Notes: a model not told the origin generated them from the letters alone. A DNA stretch of 32,021 nucleotides from Pseudomonas fuscovaginae SE-1 (GCF_000364705.1 NZ_AQOH01000121.1:1-32021); one strand, 5' to 3'. Counted from the stretch's first letter, positions 9,892 through 18,022 are shown. Program-made: numbers and translations.

Positions 9892-9920
9892 AAGGTACAC
9901 GTCATGTACTTTCAAATCAA
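9892..9920 (-). promoter_or_regulatory. pncA promoter overlapped by an operator
   Basis: On the minus strand TTGATT (9920-9915) and TACCTT (9897-9892) are 17 bp apart, a plausible sigma-70 promoter. The NrtR-like palindrome at 9895-9909 fills the spacer and touches the -10 box, so a bound repressor would block polymerase. The -10 element is not a strong match. Confidence 0.5.
9895..9909. promoter_or_regulatory. NrtR-type operator 1 (pncA side)
   Basis: GTACACGTCATGTAC contains the dyad GTACA-N5-TGTAC, 31 bp before the pncA start. It matches the reverse complement of operator 2 at 13 of 15 positions. The presence of one copy on each side of a divergent NAD gene pair next to nrtR is the basis for the regulator assignment. 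Confidence 0.75.
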
Positions 9921-9982
9921 GCTCGATTTTCAAAAAATATTCAGATCACAATCAACATGGATATGGGCGCCTAAAATCAGCC

Positions 9983-10011
9983 TTGACCAATAAGTACATG
10001 ACAAGTACTTT
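9983..10011 (+). promoter_or_regulatory. nadD promoter overlapped by an operator
   Basis: TTGACC (9983-9988) and TACTTT (10006-10011) are spaced 17 bp. The palindrome at 9994-10008 covers the spacer and half of the -10 box. The arrangement mirrors the pncA promoter. Confidence 0.5.
9994..10008. promoter_or_regulatory. NrtR-type operator 2 (nadD side)
   Basis: GTACATGACAAGTAC lies 25 bp before the nadD start. Its reverse complement shares GTAC-NN-GTCATGTAC with operator 1, so the two sites face each other across the 169-bp divergent intergenic region. Confidence 0.75.
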
Positions 10012-10033
10012 TAGGAAAAAGGAGATCCCATCC

Positions 10034-10579
10034 ATGTACGAGCTCGCAATCTATGGCGGTGCCTTCAACCCACCCCACGCCGGTCACGCCCAGGTGATGA
10101 TCGAGGCCTCCCACCACGCCCGCTCGGTGTGGGTGGTACCCTCCTTCCGTCACCCCCATGGCAAGCGCATGGCGGAGTACGAGCGGCGCCTGGGCTGGCT
10201 GCAGGCGATCGTCGAACAGGTACGACCGGCCTGCGCCTCGGCCATCTCGGTCAGCCGGATCGAACAACAGTTGGCCCAACTGACCGATGCACCGATCTAC
10301 AGCTACGGGCTGCTCTGCACCCTGGCCGACATCACGCGTCTACCGACCCGGCAGATCGCCCTGGTGGTCGGACACGACGTCGCCGCGCAACTGCCGGACT
10401 TCCATCTGGGCGCGCAACTGCTGGAACGTTTTTCGGTGCTGTGCGTGGATGAACAGGTGGGTGTGCGCAGCACCTTGCTGCGCGAGCGCCTGGCCCTGGG
10501 CGAAACACTGCCCGCCCACTGGATGGCCCCGGGGATGAATCCGGTAGACTACGGTCTCTATGCCACACACAGGAACTGA
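10034..10579 (+). CDS. nadD2: Nicotinate-nucleotide adenylyltransferase (second-type NadD)
   Basis: A 181-aa nucleotidyltransferase with the signature YGGAFNPPHAGH (residues 7-18), the VVGHDVA segment and a C-terminal VRSTLLRERLALGE that corresponds to the ISSTxIR motif. It adenylates nicotinate mononucleotide to deamido-NAD+. GGAG precedes ATG 10034. In P. aeruginosa an equivalent gene sits beside pncA-pncB-nadE and nrtR, separate from the housekeeping nadD; the symbol nadD2 is used on that ground. The nrtR start follows 1 nt after the stop. With the divergent genes it completes the route from nicotinamide to NAD+. Confidence 0.88.
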   Translation: MYELAIYGGAFNPPHAGHAQVMIEASHHARSVWVVPSFRHPHGKRMAEYERRLGWLQAIVEQVRPACASAISVSRIEQQLAQLTDAPIYSYGLLCTLADITRLPTRQIALVVGHDVAAQLPDFHLGAQLLERFSVLCVDEQVGVRSTLLRERLALGETLPAHWMAPGMNPVDYGLYATHRN

Positions 10580-10580
10580 C

Positions 10581-11297
10581 ATGCCGGCCCCGACCCCCAG
10601 CTCACCGAAGAAAAGCGACTACCTGCACACCGTCGACCTGTGCGTGCTTTTCTACTGCCGCGAGGCCCAGGCGCTGCAGATCCTGCTGCACAAGCGCGAG
10701 GCCGAGCCGTTCCAGGGTCATTGGGCGCTGCCCGGCCTGGTGGTCAACGGCGCGGTACCCGACCTGACGCTGGCCGACGCGGTGGAGCGTCTGCGCGCCA
10801 GCGACAAGGTCGACCTGCCGCTGGCCTGGATCGAGCAGGTCGGTACCGTTGGCGACGCCTTTCGCGATCCACGCTGCTGGTCCTCCTCGACCTACTACCT
10901 GGCCATCGTCGCCGCCCCCCCGAGTCTGAACGAACACCAGGCCTGGTTCGCCCTCGACAGCGTTGCCAACGGCTCGGTGCGCCTACCCTTCGATCACAAC
11001 GCGCTGGTGGCGGCGACCCAGGAGCGACTGCTGTCCAAGTCGCTGTACAGCAGCCTGCCACTGACCTTCCTCGGCACCGAGTTCAGCGCCCCGGAAGCCA
11101 CGGCGATCTTTTCCCTGGTGCTCGCCCGTCCGGTGCTCAAGACCAGCACCCGCCAACGCCTGCTGAAGATGATCGACGCCGGCTACCTGCGCGAAACCGG
11201 ACGCAAGAAACAGGGAGACGGCGGCCGCCCGCAAGCCACCCTGGAAAACCTCAAACCCGACGCTCTCTACCTGTTCGACCGCTGCTTTCTGGAGTGA
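10581..11297 (+). CDS. nrtR: NAD metabolism repressor NrtR
   Basis: A 238-aa protein with a Nudix-fold N-terminal part (about residues 15-150) and a C-terminal winged helix (about 155-238, including RPVLKTSTRQRLLKMIDAGY and a GRKKQGDGGRP wing). The Nudix box is degenerate: around GLVVNGAVPDLTLADAVERL the catalytic REUxEE residues are missing. This is the known state of NrtR, which senses NAD-related ligands instead of hydrolysing them. ATG 10581 has AGGA 6 nt upstream; an in-frame ATG at 10560 lies inside nadD and lacks this. It presumably binds the two 15-bp palindromes between pncA and nadD. Confidence 0.9.
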   Translation: MPAPTPSSPKKSDYLHTVDLCVLFYCREAQALQILLHKREAEPFQGHWALPGLVVNGAVPDLTLADAVERLRASDKVDLPLAWIEQVGTVGDAFRDPRCWSSSTYYLAIVAAPPSLNEHQAWFALDSVANGSVRLPFDHNALVAATQERLLSKSLYSSLPLTFLGTEFSAPEATAIFSLVLARPVLKTSTRQRLLKMIDAGYLRETGRKKQGDGGRPQATLENLKPDALYLFDRCFLE

Positions 11298-11305
11298 TAC
11301 CGCGC

Positions 11306-11821
11306 ATGAAGCCCGACACCGAATCCGAATGCCTGCTGCACACGCCCTACTTCGACGTGGTCAAGCAAGGCCACTATTTCATCGTCAAGGAACGCCAGGC
11401 CATCAACGGCGTGGTGGCGATTCCCGTGATGCCCGACGGACGCCTGATGCTGGCGGTGCTGCAGCGCCGCGCCATCGGTGCGCAGTCCATCGAGTTTCCC
11501 CGCGGCGCGATCGACCCGGGCGAGACGGTCCGCGACGCCGCGGCCCGTGAACTGCTGGAGGAAACCGGCTGGCCGGCGCGAACCGTAACGGAACTGGGAA
11601 TGCTGCACAGCAACACCTCGCTGATCGCCAGCGCGGTGGCCGTGTGCCGGGTGGAGATCGCAGGAGAGGCCAGCGAAAGCACCGATGGCGAGGTCGACAA
11701 GGTACTGTTCGTCACCCGCCAGGAACTGATGGCAATGATCGCCGCGGGCAGGATCACCGATGGGCACACCCTGTCGGCGGCCATGATGCTGGTCGCCCAG
11801 GAGACCGCCTCGACGTCATAG
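11306..11821 (+). CDS. Nudix hydrolase, ADP-ribose pyrophosphatase-like
   Basis: A 171-aa protein with a complete Nudix box at residues 67-89: GAIDPGETVRDAAARELLEE followed by TGW, matching Gx5Ex7REUxEExGU. Family resemblance is to ADP-ribose or other nucleoside-diphosphate-sugar pyrophosphatases, but the substrate cannot be read from the motif. It begins 8 bp after nrtR and so joins the NrtR-controlled unit. An ADP-ribose-cleaving enzyme would fit there, as ADP-ribose is a product of NAD breakdown. Its 3' end overlaps the convergent phzF-family gene by 6 bp (11816-11821), each using a stop within the shared TCATAG. Confidence 0.85.
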   Translation: MKPDTESECLLHTPYFDVVKQGHYFIVKERQAINGVVAIPVMPDGRLMLAVLQRRAIGAQSIEFPRGAIDPGETVRDAAARELLEETGWPARTVTELGMLHSNTSLIASAVAVCRVEIAGEASESTDGEVDKVLFVTRQELMAMIAAGRITDGHTLSAAMMLVAQETASTS

Positions 11822-12658
11822 CGTCAGGCTGCCGCTGATGCAGGTCACGGCGGCACCGCCGATCCAGATATCGTCACCGACCTGCTCCACCCGGATCCGC
11901 CCGGCACGTCCCATCGCCGTGCCCTGGCTGACCAGGTAAGACTGCGGCGCCCGCCCCTCACCCAGCAGCCAGCGGGCAATCCCGGCGTTGAGGCTGCCGG
12001 TGACCGGATCCTCAGGCATGCCGTCGCCGGCAATGAAGGCCCGCACCTCGAACTGACACTCATCGCCATCGAGTTCCGAATGCCAGGGCGCAACGACGCC
12101 CACGGTCAAGCCCGCCAGTTGCACGTAGTCGGGCATGATCGCCAGGACGCTCGCCCGACTGGGCAACATCAGCACCATCCAGTCCACACCGTTGTCGACC
12201 CACTGTGCATCGAGCACTTCTTCGGGCGCCAGTCCGAGGCCTCGCCGGGCCCGCTCGCGCAACGTCGGCTCGACCGGCCCGGCCCGCAGCAGCGGCGGTG
12301 CAAGAAAAGCCAGGTCATCACCCCGACGACGAATCCGCACCAGGCCGACGCCACACTCCTGGATGATTTCTTCTCCCCTGGGAACGCCACCCGCCTCCAG
12401 CCAGGCATGACAGGTGCCCAGCGTCGGATGGCCGGCGAACGGCAGTTCCTTGGTACAGGTGAAAATCCGCACCCGATAGTCCGCCCGAGGGTCGCCGGGC
12501 GTCTGCAGAAAGGTGGTTTCACTGAGATTGGTCCAGGTCGCGAAGGCCTGCATCCGCTCGCTGGTCAGCGAGTCGGCGGCGAACACCACGGCCAGCGGAT
12601 TTCCCTTGAGCGGTTCGCAACTGAAAACATCCAGTTGCTTGAAATCGTGCTGGCTCAT
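11816..12658 (-). CDS. PhzF-family isomerase/epimerase
   Basis: A 280-aa member of the PhzF/diaminopimelate-epimerase-like fold. Family marks are the N-terminal VFSCEPLKGNPLAVV, the SETTFL segment that carries the general acid/base glutamate, the FAGHPTLGTCHA segment, and EDPVTGSLNAGIARWL near the C-terminus. No phenazine genes are nearby, so a role in phenazine synthesis is not implied. These proteins are common in pseudomonads and their substrates are mostly unknown. It is separated from hemB by 67 bp on the same strand and may be read from the hemB promoter. Confidence 0.88.
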   Translation of the reverse strand: MSQHDFKQLDVFSCEPLKGNPLAVVFAADSLTSERMQAFATWTNLSETTFLQTPGDPRADYRVRIFTCTKELPFAGHPTLGTCHAWLEAGGVPRGEEIIQECGVGLVRIRRRGDDLAFLAPPLLRAGPVEPTLRERARRGLGLAPEEVLDAQWVDNGVDWMVLMLPSRASVLAIMPDYVQLAGLTVGVVAPWHSELDGDECQFEVRAFIAGDGMPEDPVTGSLNAGIARWLLGEGRAPQSYLVSQGTAMGRAGRIRVEQVGDDIWIGGAAVTCISGSLTL

Positions 12659-12725
12659 GGCGCTATTTCCCTGTCGAAAGAACGTGATCGCTGGTCAGTG
12701 CGCGATTTCAGCACACAACCCTCGT

Positions 12726-13700
12726 TCAAATCCCGTCACGGGCGATGTCCATCGCAAAATAGGTGAGGATGATATCGGCACCGGCACGCTTGATCGCCCC
12801 CAGGCTCTCGCGCACCACGCGATGCTCGTCGACCGCGCCGGCCTGGGCGCCGAACTTGATCATCGCGTACTCACCACTGACCTGGTACGCCGCCAGGGGC
12901 AGGCGCGAGGCTTCGCGGATGTCGCGAATGATGTCGAGGTAGGCACCGGCGGGCTTGACCATCAGCGCGTCAGCGCCTTCCTGCTCGTCCAGCAGCGACT
13001 CGCGCACCGCTTCACGACGGTTCATCGGATTCATCTGGTAGGCCTTGCGATCACCTTTGAGCGCGGTACCGCCGGCTTCGCGGAACGGCCCGTAGAGGGC
13101 CGAGGCGAACTTGGTCGAGTAGGCCATGATCGAGGTGTCGAGAAAACCCGCGGCGTCCAGCGCACTGCGAATGGCCTGGACCTGGCCGTCCATCGCCGCG
13201 GACGGCGAGATGAAGTCCGCCCCCGCCTGGGCCGCGACCACCGCCTGGCGGCCGAGATTGCGCAGGGTGGCGTCATTGTCCACCGCATCGCCATGCAGCA
13301 CGCCGCAATGACCATGGGAGGTGTACTCGCAGAAGCAGGTATCGGACATCACCACCATTTCCGGCACGGTGTCCTTGCAGATCCGCGCCATGCGCGCCAC
13401 CAGCCCCTGCTCGTTCCAGGTGTCGCTGCCCTGCGCATCCAGGTGATGGGAGACGCCGAAGGTCATTACCGACCTGATCCCGGCGCGGGCGTAACGCTCG
13501 ATCTCGCTCGCCAGCTTCTTCTCGGGAATCCGCATCACTCCAGGCATGCTGGTGATGGGCACGAAATCGTCGATCCCTTCCTCGACGAAGATCGGCAGGA
13601 CCAGATCGTTGAGGCTGAACTCGGTTTCCTGGAACAGGCCGCGCAGGCTTTCGTTACGGCGCAGACGACGCAGGCGCGTGGTCGGAAATAGCTGTGACAT
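12726..13700 (-). CDS. hemB: Delta-aminolevulinic acid dehydratase, zinc/cysteine type
   Basis: A 324-aa porphobilinogen synthase that joins two 5-aminolevulinate molecules in tetrapyrrole synthesis. ATG 13700 is preferred over an in-frame TTG at 13712: it has GGGAA upstream and begins the conserved [15 protein letters not shown]. Active-site lysines lie in [12 protein letters not shown] and [13 protein letters not shown]. The metal site reads [15 protein letters not shown] with cysteines at 122, 124 and 132, the zinc-binding triad. The well-studied P. aeruginosa enzyme lacks these cysteines and uses magnesium. A pseudomonad with this version may therefore carry a second HemB elsewhere, which cannot be seen here. 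Confidence 0.92.
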   Translation of the reverse strand: MSQLFPTTRLRRLRRNESLRGLFQETEFSLNDLVLPIFVEEGIDDFVPITSMPGVMRIPEKKLASEIERYARAGIRSVMTFGVSHHLDAQGSDTWNEQGLVARMARICKDTVPEMVVMSDTCFCEYTSHGHCGVLHGDAVDNDATLRNLGRQAVVAAQAGADFISPSAAMDGQVQAIRSALDAAGFLDTSIMAYSTKFASALYGPFREAGGTALKGDRKAYQMNPMNRREAVRESLLDEQEGADALMVKPAGAYLDIIRDIREASRLPLAAYQVSGEYAMIKFGAQAGAVDEHRVVRESLGAIKRAGADIILTYFAMDIARDGI

Positions 13701-14394
13701 GGAGTTTCCCAAAACAGATTCGCGAAGACGGATTCAGAGGCTGCCGAGCTTAGGTCAATCGCCCCCCGGTTCACATCCGAAGATCGAGAAAGCTCTGTTG
13801 CATCCCTTGCAACAGTCTGCCGCTGGTCAACCCTGCGGCGCCAGTGGTTTTTGCCCTGAAACCAAGACTTGCCGGTCATTATTCGGCCAATCGGCCTGTT
13901 GACCGAATGAGCGGGCGTAGCGAATTTGCAACATGTAGTGCGATAAAAAAATCACTACAAAATCATTGACGCGCGCTTTTTGCCCTTGCATGATGAAGCC
14001 ATCTCCCCGATCGGGAGTGCTGTAGAAAGCTGTTGTGGCAGGCTCGACAAGCCGTCGAGCTGTTCCGGATATGTACTGCCCACAAGGCAGATTGATGAAG
14101 CTGACCTGTCGTGATCGTCCCAACGGGCGAGAAGCACCGGCCTAACGTCCTCAAAATGCTTGTGGCTGACTTCGTTACTGTCGTCGGCGCCGTTCAAGGA
14201 TCGCGCTGCTGCTTCTTTTCGTCGAGACGTCCTGTGTAGCAAGCCAAGATTCACGCTACACGAAATCACAACCGGGGTTGGAGCCACATTTCACGGGCGC
14301 TATTGCCCACGTGCGGCACCTCAGCAATTCGCCGTCTTGGCAACGATACACACGTAAACCAGACAGATTAACGAGTGGTCAAAGGGGCTTTAAC
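13701..14394. other. Hairpin-rich intergenic region, no convincing gene
   Basis: About 690 bp between the hemB start and the next plus-strand gene. Reading frames here lack ribosome sites and family features. Structures seen are: CTGTTGCA (13795-13802) / TGCAACAG (13808-13815); TGTAGTG (13934-13940) / CACTACA (13953-13959) flanking an A-run; CTCCC-CGATC-GGGAG (14003-14017); and GCTCGAC-AAGCC-GTCGAGC (14042-14060). None has a T-tract, so these are not clear terminators. They may be operators or parts of an untranslated RNA. Confidence 0.5.
13795..13815. promoter_or_regulatory. Perfect 8-bp dyad upstream of hemB
   Basis: CTGTTGCA-TCCCT-TGCAACAG lies 95-115 bp before the hemB start. A possible minus-strand -35 box TTGACC (13758-13753) is nearer the gene. 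The dyad has the size of a repressor or activator site, but the regulator is not recognised. Confidence 0.4.
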
Positions 14395-14706
14395 ATGAAT
14401 CTGAACAATCATCCAACTATCGATCAACTGGCTGGACTGTTCGCATCCCGCAAGGACAGCCACGATGACCATATCCTCTGGATCAGCGAAACCGGAGAGG
14501 TCAGACTCGATCGCCGCGCGTCCCATGTCGACGAGCAGCATTTCAGCCGCGCCCAGCCCGACCTGCTGGCCTGCCTCGTGATGTACCGCCGCGGCCAGGG
14601 CTACACCGGCAAGAAGGCGGCAGCGGACCGGGACTTCATGAGCCGTGTCCTGCAGAACCTGAAGGCAGAATGGAACGCCCATCACGCGCTGGCCAAGAGC
14701 GCCTGA
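14395..14706 (+). CDS. Small hypothetical protein
   Basis: A 103-aa soluble, charged protein with no signal peptide or membrane segment. It starts at ATG 14395 with AGGGG 8 nt upstream. The sequence begins MNLNNHPTIDQLAGLFASRK and has a basic C-terminal half (GYTGKKAAADRDFMSRVLQN). The family is not recognised. The ribosome site, codon use and a following hairpin support it as a real gene. It is followed by the rtcA end on the other strand. No function is proposed. Confidence 0.7.
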   Translation: MNLNNHPTIDQLAGLFASRKDSHDDHILWISETGEVRLDRRASHVDEQHFSRAQPDLLACLVMYRRGQGYTGKKAAADRDFMSRVLQNLKAEWNAHHALAKSA

Positions 14707-14718
14707 CGGTTCACCATG

Positions 14719-14742
14719 GAGCCCACCCATGAGGGTGGGCTC
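14719..14742. terminator. GC-rich hairpin between convergent genes
   Basis: GAGCCCACCC-ATGA-GGGTGGGCTC is a perfect 10-bp stem with a 4-nt loop, 13 bp after the stop of the small protein and about 150 bp beyond the rtcA stop on the other strand. There is no clear T-tract on either side. It may still stop or stabilise transcripts from both directions. Confidence 0.5.
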
Positions 14743-14894
14743 ACCCCAAACACGGCCACCGGCAATGCGAAAATCCAGAAACCTGCTGGATTTGTCCACC
14801 TCTTGTGAGCAGTCCATCCAGATCAACCTGGGCACGCCACCGTGAAGCAAATCGGCGTCGCTCCGCAGCGGGCACCAACGCCAGGTAAACCGAA

Positions 14895-15914
14895 TCAGGC
14901 CCGGCACTCGACCTGCAGCAGCCCATCCAGGCCCGAGGCAGACACCATTTTCAGCGGCAGGAAGGCCTCGATCACCCGCATGTTGCTTTGCAGGTGCTCG
15001 GTCATGCGCGGCGTGGTGAAACTCCCGCCGCCCGCCAGCGCCATGGGCAGCAGCAACTGATCGGCCAGATGCTCGCCTACCGCCGCCTTGCTGTTCAACC
15101 AATGCCGCGCCGCGTCGACCGCCGCATCGGCGACCGCCTCGGAGCGCACGCTGAACTGCCCGAAGGCGCAGAACACCTCGCTCAACCGCTCGCAGCGAAA
15201 CTCCAGCAGCAACACGTTGCCAGGGCTGTCCGCCGCGACATGCTCCGTGCGACAGGCCTCCTCAGGCAGGTGCAGGCGCTTCGCAACCCGGGCCAGCTCA
15301 CGCTGGGCCACGCCTTCGACAATACCGCCGAGCAGCACCCGCGCATCACGCTCGAGTACTTCACCGCGCTCGCTCAGGTGCAGAGGCTGCAAGGTCGAAG
15401 GCTGGACGAACACTTCCAGTTCGCCACCGCCAGCCGGCACGAAACCATGGCGCAGCAGTTGCAACTCGACCTTTGCTCCCATCCGCCGCAGCAGCGGCAA
15501 CCAGGCGCGTTCGAGAAACTCGAAGGGCGGAGCCATTGGGTTGTGGGTTCCGCCGCTGATCCGCACCCGGCTGCAGTGCGGCGCTTGCAGCAGGGCTGGC
15601 AGCAGGGTCTGCAACACCAGCGAGCAACTGCCGGCCGTGCCGATGGCAAAGCGGAAATCACCACCGCGAATCGGTCCCGGCTCGAAATACAGGCTTTGTG
15701 AACCCAACTGCGCGCCTTCCAGGCGCGCCCCACAGACCTCGGCGGCCGCCAGCACCGCCGTCAGGTGCTGGCGCAGCAGGCCCGGCCGACTGCGCCGGGC
15801 GCGAATGTTACCGATACGCAGTGCCCGTCCCGTCAACATCGACAGGCTCAAGCCGCTACGCAACACCTGGCCGCCGCCCATGGCGCCGTCCAGTTCGATC
15901 ATGTCCTTTTTCAT
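14895..15914 (-). CDS. rtcA: RNA 3'-terminal phosphate cyclase
   Basis: A 339-aa RtcA. The enzyme converts RNA 3'-phosphates to 2',3'-cyclic phosphates through an AMP-histidine intermediate and can also adenylate 5'-phosphate ends. Family marks are IELDGAMGGGQVLRSGLSLS at the N-terminus, the RPGLLRQHLTAVLAAAEVC segment, GGGELEVFV, and near the C-terminus EHLADQLLLPMALAGGGSFT, which holds the adenylated histidine. Length matches the E. coli enzyme (about 340 aa). It begins 12 bp after the RlaP-like gene and is the last gene of the sigma-54 RNA-repair operon. Its product can create the cyclic-phosphate ends that RtcB joins. Confidence 0.95.
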   Translation of the reverse strand: MKKDMIELDGAMGGGQVLRSGLSLSMLTGRALRIGNIRARRSRPGLLRQHLTAVLAAAEVCGARLEGAQLGSQSLYFEPGPIRGGDFRFAIGTAGSCSLVLQTLLPALLQAPHCSRVRISGGTHNPMAPPFEFLERAWLPLLRRMGAKVELQLLRHGFVPAGGGELEVFVQPSTLQPLHLSERGEVLERDARVLLGGIVEGVAQRELARVAKRLHLPEEACRTEHVAADSPGNVLLLEFRCERLSEVFCAFGQFSVRSEAVADAAVDAARHWLNSKAAVGEHLADQLLLPMALAGGGSFTTPRMTEHLQSNMRVIEAFLPLKMVSASGLDGLLQVECRA

Positions 15915-15926
15915 AGCTTTCCTGAA

Positions 15927-16721
15927 TCATGCATAAGTACGGACCATCTCCCTCAGGTAGTGGTCCAGTCGCTCACTGTTTTCGTGGGTACGTGGCAATA
16001 CCGGCACCGGCCGCTCCAACTGCGCCTCGATGAATTCGTGCAACGCCGGGCGACGCGGGCCATAGGCCGCCTCGTCGGCGCCGCGCTTGAGTTGCAGCAA
16101 CTCATCGACCTCCGCCAGCAGCAGCGGATCGTCGACCGTCTTGAGCAACGCATCGAAGGTCATCGGCGGCCGCCCCAGCCCACTGTCGATCCAGCGCACC
16201 GCCAACAGGGGCCGTAGCACGTAGAAGTACTTCTTGAACCGCACCGTCTCCCCCTGCAGGTAGCCACGGAAGTTCTTCCGGGCCATCGACAGGTAGTGAT
16301 TGCGCGCGGCGGGCGGGCTGTAGAACGCCTCCGCCAGCTCACGCAACGAGCGGGTCGCGGCCTCCTCACTGCGATACACCAGTGGTGAATCGAGCCATTC
16401 GAGCAGGGTCGGGTTGGATTTGCGCAACAACCCCAGGGTCTTGCGCAGCTCCCAGCCACTGACATCCAGCTCATCGTCCAGCGGCCGCTCGATCACGTCG
16501 CGCGCCTCGCTGACCTGAATGAACCAGTCCGGCTTCTCCACATAGACGAAACGCACATCGTAATCGCTGTTCGTCGACGAGAAACCCCAGGCGCGGCTGC
16601 CCGATTCGCAGGCATACAGCACCTTCACATTACGCTCGCGCTCTATCCGCGCCAGCTCTTCCAGCACCCGGGCGCGCATCGCGTCATCCAGTGGGTGGCG
16701 CTCGTCATATTCCCTATTCAT
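15927..16721 (-). CDS. RlaP-type nucleotidyltransferase (DNA polymerase beta superfamily)
   Basis: A 264-aa protein with a minimal nucleotidyltransferase signature near the N-terminus: ESGSRAWGF, then SDYDVRFVYV, giving GSxxxG and the metal-binding DxD pair. This corresponds to the family called RlaP (RNA repair-associated, COG3541-like). The rest is helical with conserved-looking RKNFRGYLQGETVRFKKYFY, which may contact a nucleotide or RNA. It lies 30 bp after rtcB and 12 bp before rtcA, so it is firmly inside the RNA-repair operon. A role in adding nucleotides to, or modifying, damaged RNA ends is inferred from context and has not been tested here. The family call is from motifs and genomic setting. 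Confidence 0.82.
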   Translation of the reverse strand: MNREYDERHPLDDAMRARVLEELARIERERNVKVLYACESGSRAWGFSSTNSDYDVRFVYVEKPDWFIQVSEARDVIERPLDDELDVSGWELRKTLGLLRKSNPTLLEWLDSPLVYRSEEAATRSLRELAEAFYSPPAARNHYLSMARKNFRGYLQGETVRFKKYFYVLRPLLAVRWIDSGLGRPPMTFDALLKTVDDPLLLAEVDELLQLKRGADEAAYGPRRPALHEFIEAQLERPVPVLPRTHENSERLDHYLREMVRTYA

Positions 16722-16751
16722 GCCCTTCCCTCTCCAACCAGGCCAATCACT

Positions 16752-17978
16752 CTACCCCTTCACACAAACCACCTGCCGCAAGGTATGCAGCACTTCCACC
16801 AGCTCGCGCTGGGCGTGCATCACCTGATCGATGTCCTTGTAGGCCATCGGAATCTCGTCGATCACCGCCTCGTCCTTGCGGCACTCGACATGGGCCGTCG
16901 CGCGGATCTGGTCCTCGACGGTGAACATCTGCTTGGCCTTGGTCCGGCTCATGACGCGCCCGGCACCGTGGCTGCAGGAGCAGAACGACTCCTCGTTACC
17001 CAATCCGCGAACGATGAAGCTCCTGGCCCCCATCGAACCGGGAATGATCCCCAGCTCCCCCTTCTTCGCCGAGACCGCGCCCTTGCGGGTCACCAGGACT
17101 TCCTCGCCGAAATGCCGCTCCTTCTGCACGTAGTTGTGGTGGCAGTTCACCGCCTCCAGCGCCACGTCGAAGGGCTTGCGAATCACCTGACGCGTGGCGG
17201 CGATCACCGCCTGCATCATCACCGCACGGTTCTGCCGGGCGAAGTCCTGGGCCCAGGCGACCGCCTCGACGTAGTCGTCGAAGTGCGGGCTACCCTCCTC
17301 GAAGTACGCCAGGTCGCGGTTCGGCAGGTTGGCAATGTGCCCACGCATATCCGCCTGTGCCAGTTCGATGAACAGGTTGCCGATGGCGTTGCCGACACCG
17401 CGCGAACCGCTGTGCAGCATGAACCAGACCCGGTTCGCCTCATCGAGGCAGACCTCGATGAAGTGGTTACCCGACCCCAGGGTTCCCAGGTGCTTGCGAT
17501 GGTTGGCGTTCTTCAGCTTCGGGTACTTGTCGACAATGGCCTTGAAACGCGGCTCCAGTGCCGACCAGGCCAGGTCGGCCACGTTCGGAACATCTTCCCA
17601 GGCGCCCTTGTCACGCCCGCTGCGTGGACTGGTACGACCGTGGGGCACCGCCCGCTCGATGGCGGTACGCAGGCCCTGCAGGTTGTCCGGCAGGTCGCTG
17701 GCGGTCAGCGAGGTGCACGCGGCAATCATCCCGCAACCGATATCCACGCCCACTGCCGCCGGGATGATCGCGCCCACCGTCGGGATCACGCTACCGATGG
17801 TCGAGCCCTTGCCCAGGTGCACGTCGGGCATCACGGCCATGTGCTTGAAGATGAACGGCATCTTCGCGGTGTTCATCAATTGCTGGCGAGCCTCGGGCTC
17901 GACCGGAACCCCCTGGGTCCAGAGTTTGATCGGTTTGCCGTTGGCGACTTCGAGCAATGTGTAGGTCTGGTCTTGCAT
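16752..17978 (-). CDS. rtcB: tRNA-splicing/RNA-repair ligase RtcB
   Basis: A 408-aa RtcB, the size of the E. coli enzyme, highly similar to it in sequence. It seals RNA 2',3'-cyclic phosphate or 3'-phosphate ends to 5'-OH ends with GTP and manganese. Metal and guanylate residues are visible: VGVDIGCGM (Asp, Cys), GSGNHF and HSGSRGVGN (His), NCHHNYV (His), and CSCSHGAGRVMSR, whose histidine becomes guanylylated. The start MQDQTYTLLE at 17978 has AGGA 10 nt upstream; MKN at 17987 is an alternative. It follows the Y RNA cluster by about 44 bp and precedes rlaP by 30 bp. Confidence 0.95.
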   Translation of the reverse strand: MQDQTYTLLEVANGKPIKLWTQGVPVEPEARQQLMNTAKMPFIFKHMAVMPDVHLGKGSTIGSVIPTVGAIIPAAVGVDIGCGMIAACTSLTASDLPDNLQGLRTAIERAVPHGRTSPRSGRDKGAWEDVPNVADLAWSALEPRFKAIVDKYPKLKNANHRKHLGTLGSGNHFIEVCLDEANRVWFMLHSGSRGVGNAIGNLFIELAQADMRGHIANLPNRDLAYFEEGSPHFDDYVEAVAWAQDFARQNRAVMMQAVIAATRQVIRKPFDVALEAVNCHHNYVQKERHFGEEVLVTRKGAVSAKKGELGIIPGSMGARSFIVRGLGNEESFCSCSHGAGRVMSRTKAKQMFTVEDQIRATAHVECRKDEAVIDEIPMAYKDIDQVMHAQRELVEVLHTLRQVVCVKG

Positions 17979-18022
17979 GTTCTTCATTTCCTGATGGCCA
18001 TTTCGGCCTTGTCCTGGTTTGA

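Noticed and set aside
11816..12658. Phenazine biosynthesis locus
   Set aside because: Only a stand-alone PhzF-family gene is present, between a Nudix gene and hemB; no other phenazine gene is in the window.
13827..14123. A 98-codon minus-strand reading frame in the hemB upstream gap
   Set aside because: It has no ribosome site, mixed composition, and runs through several hairpins; nothing supports it as a protein.
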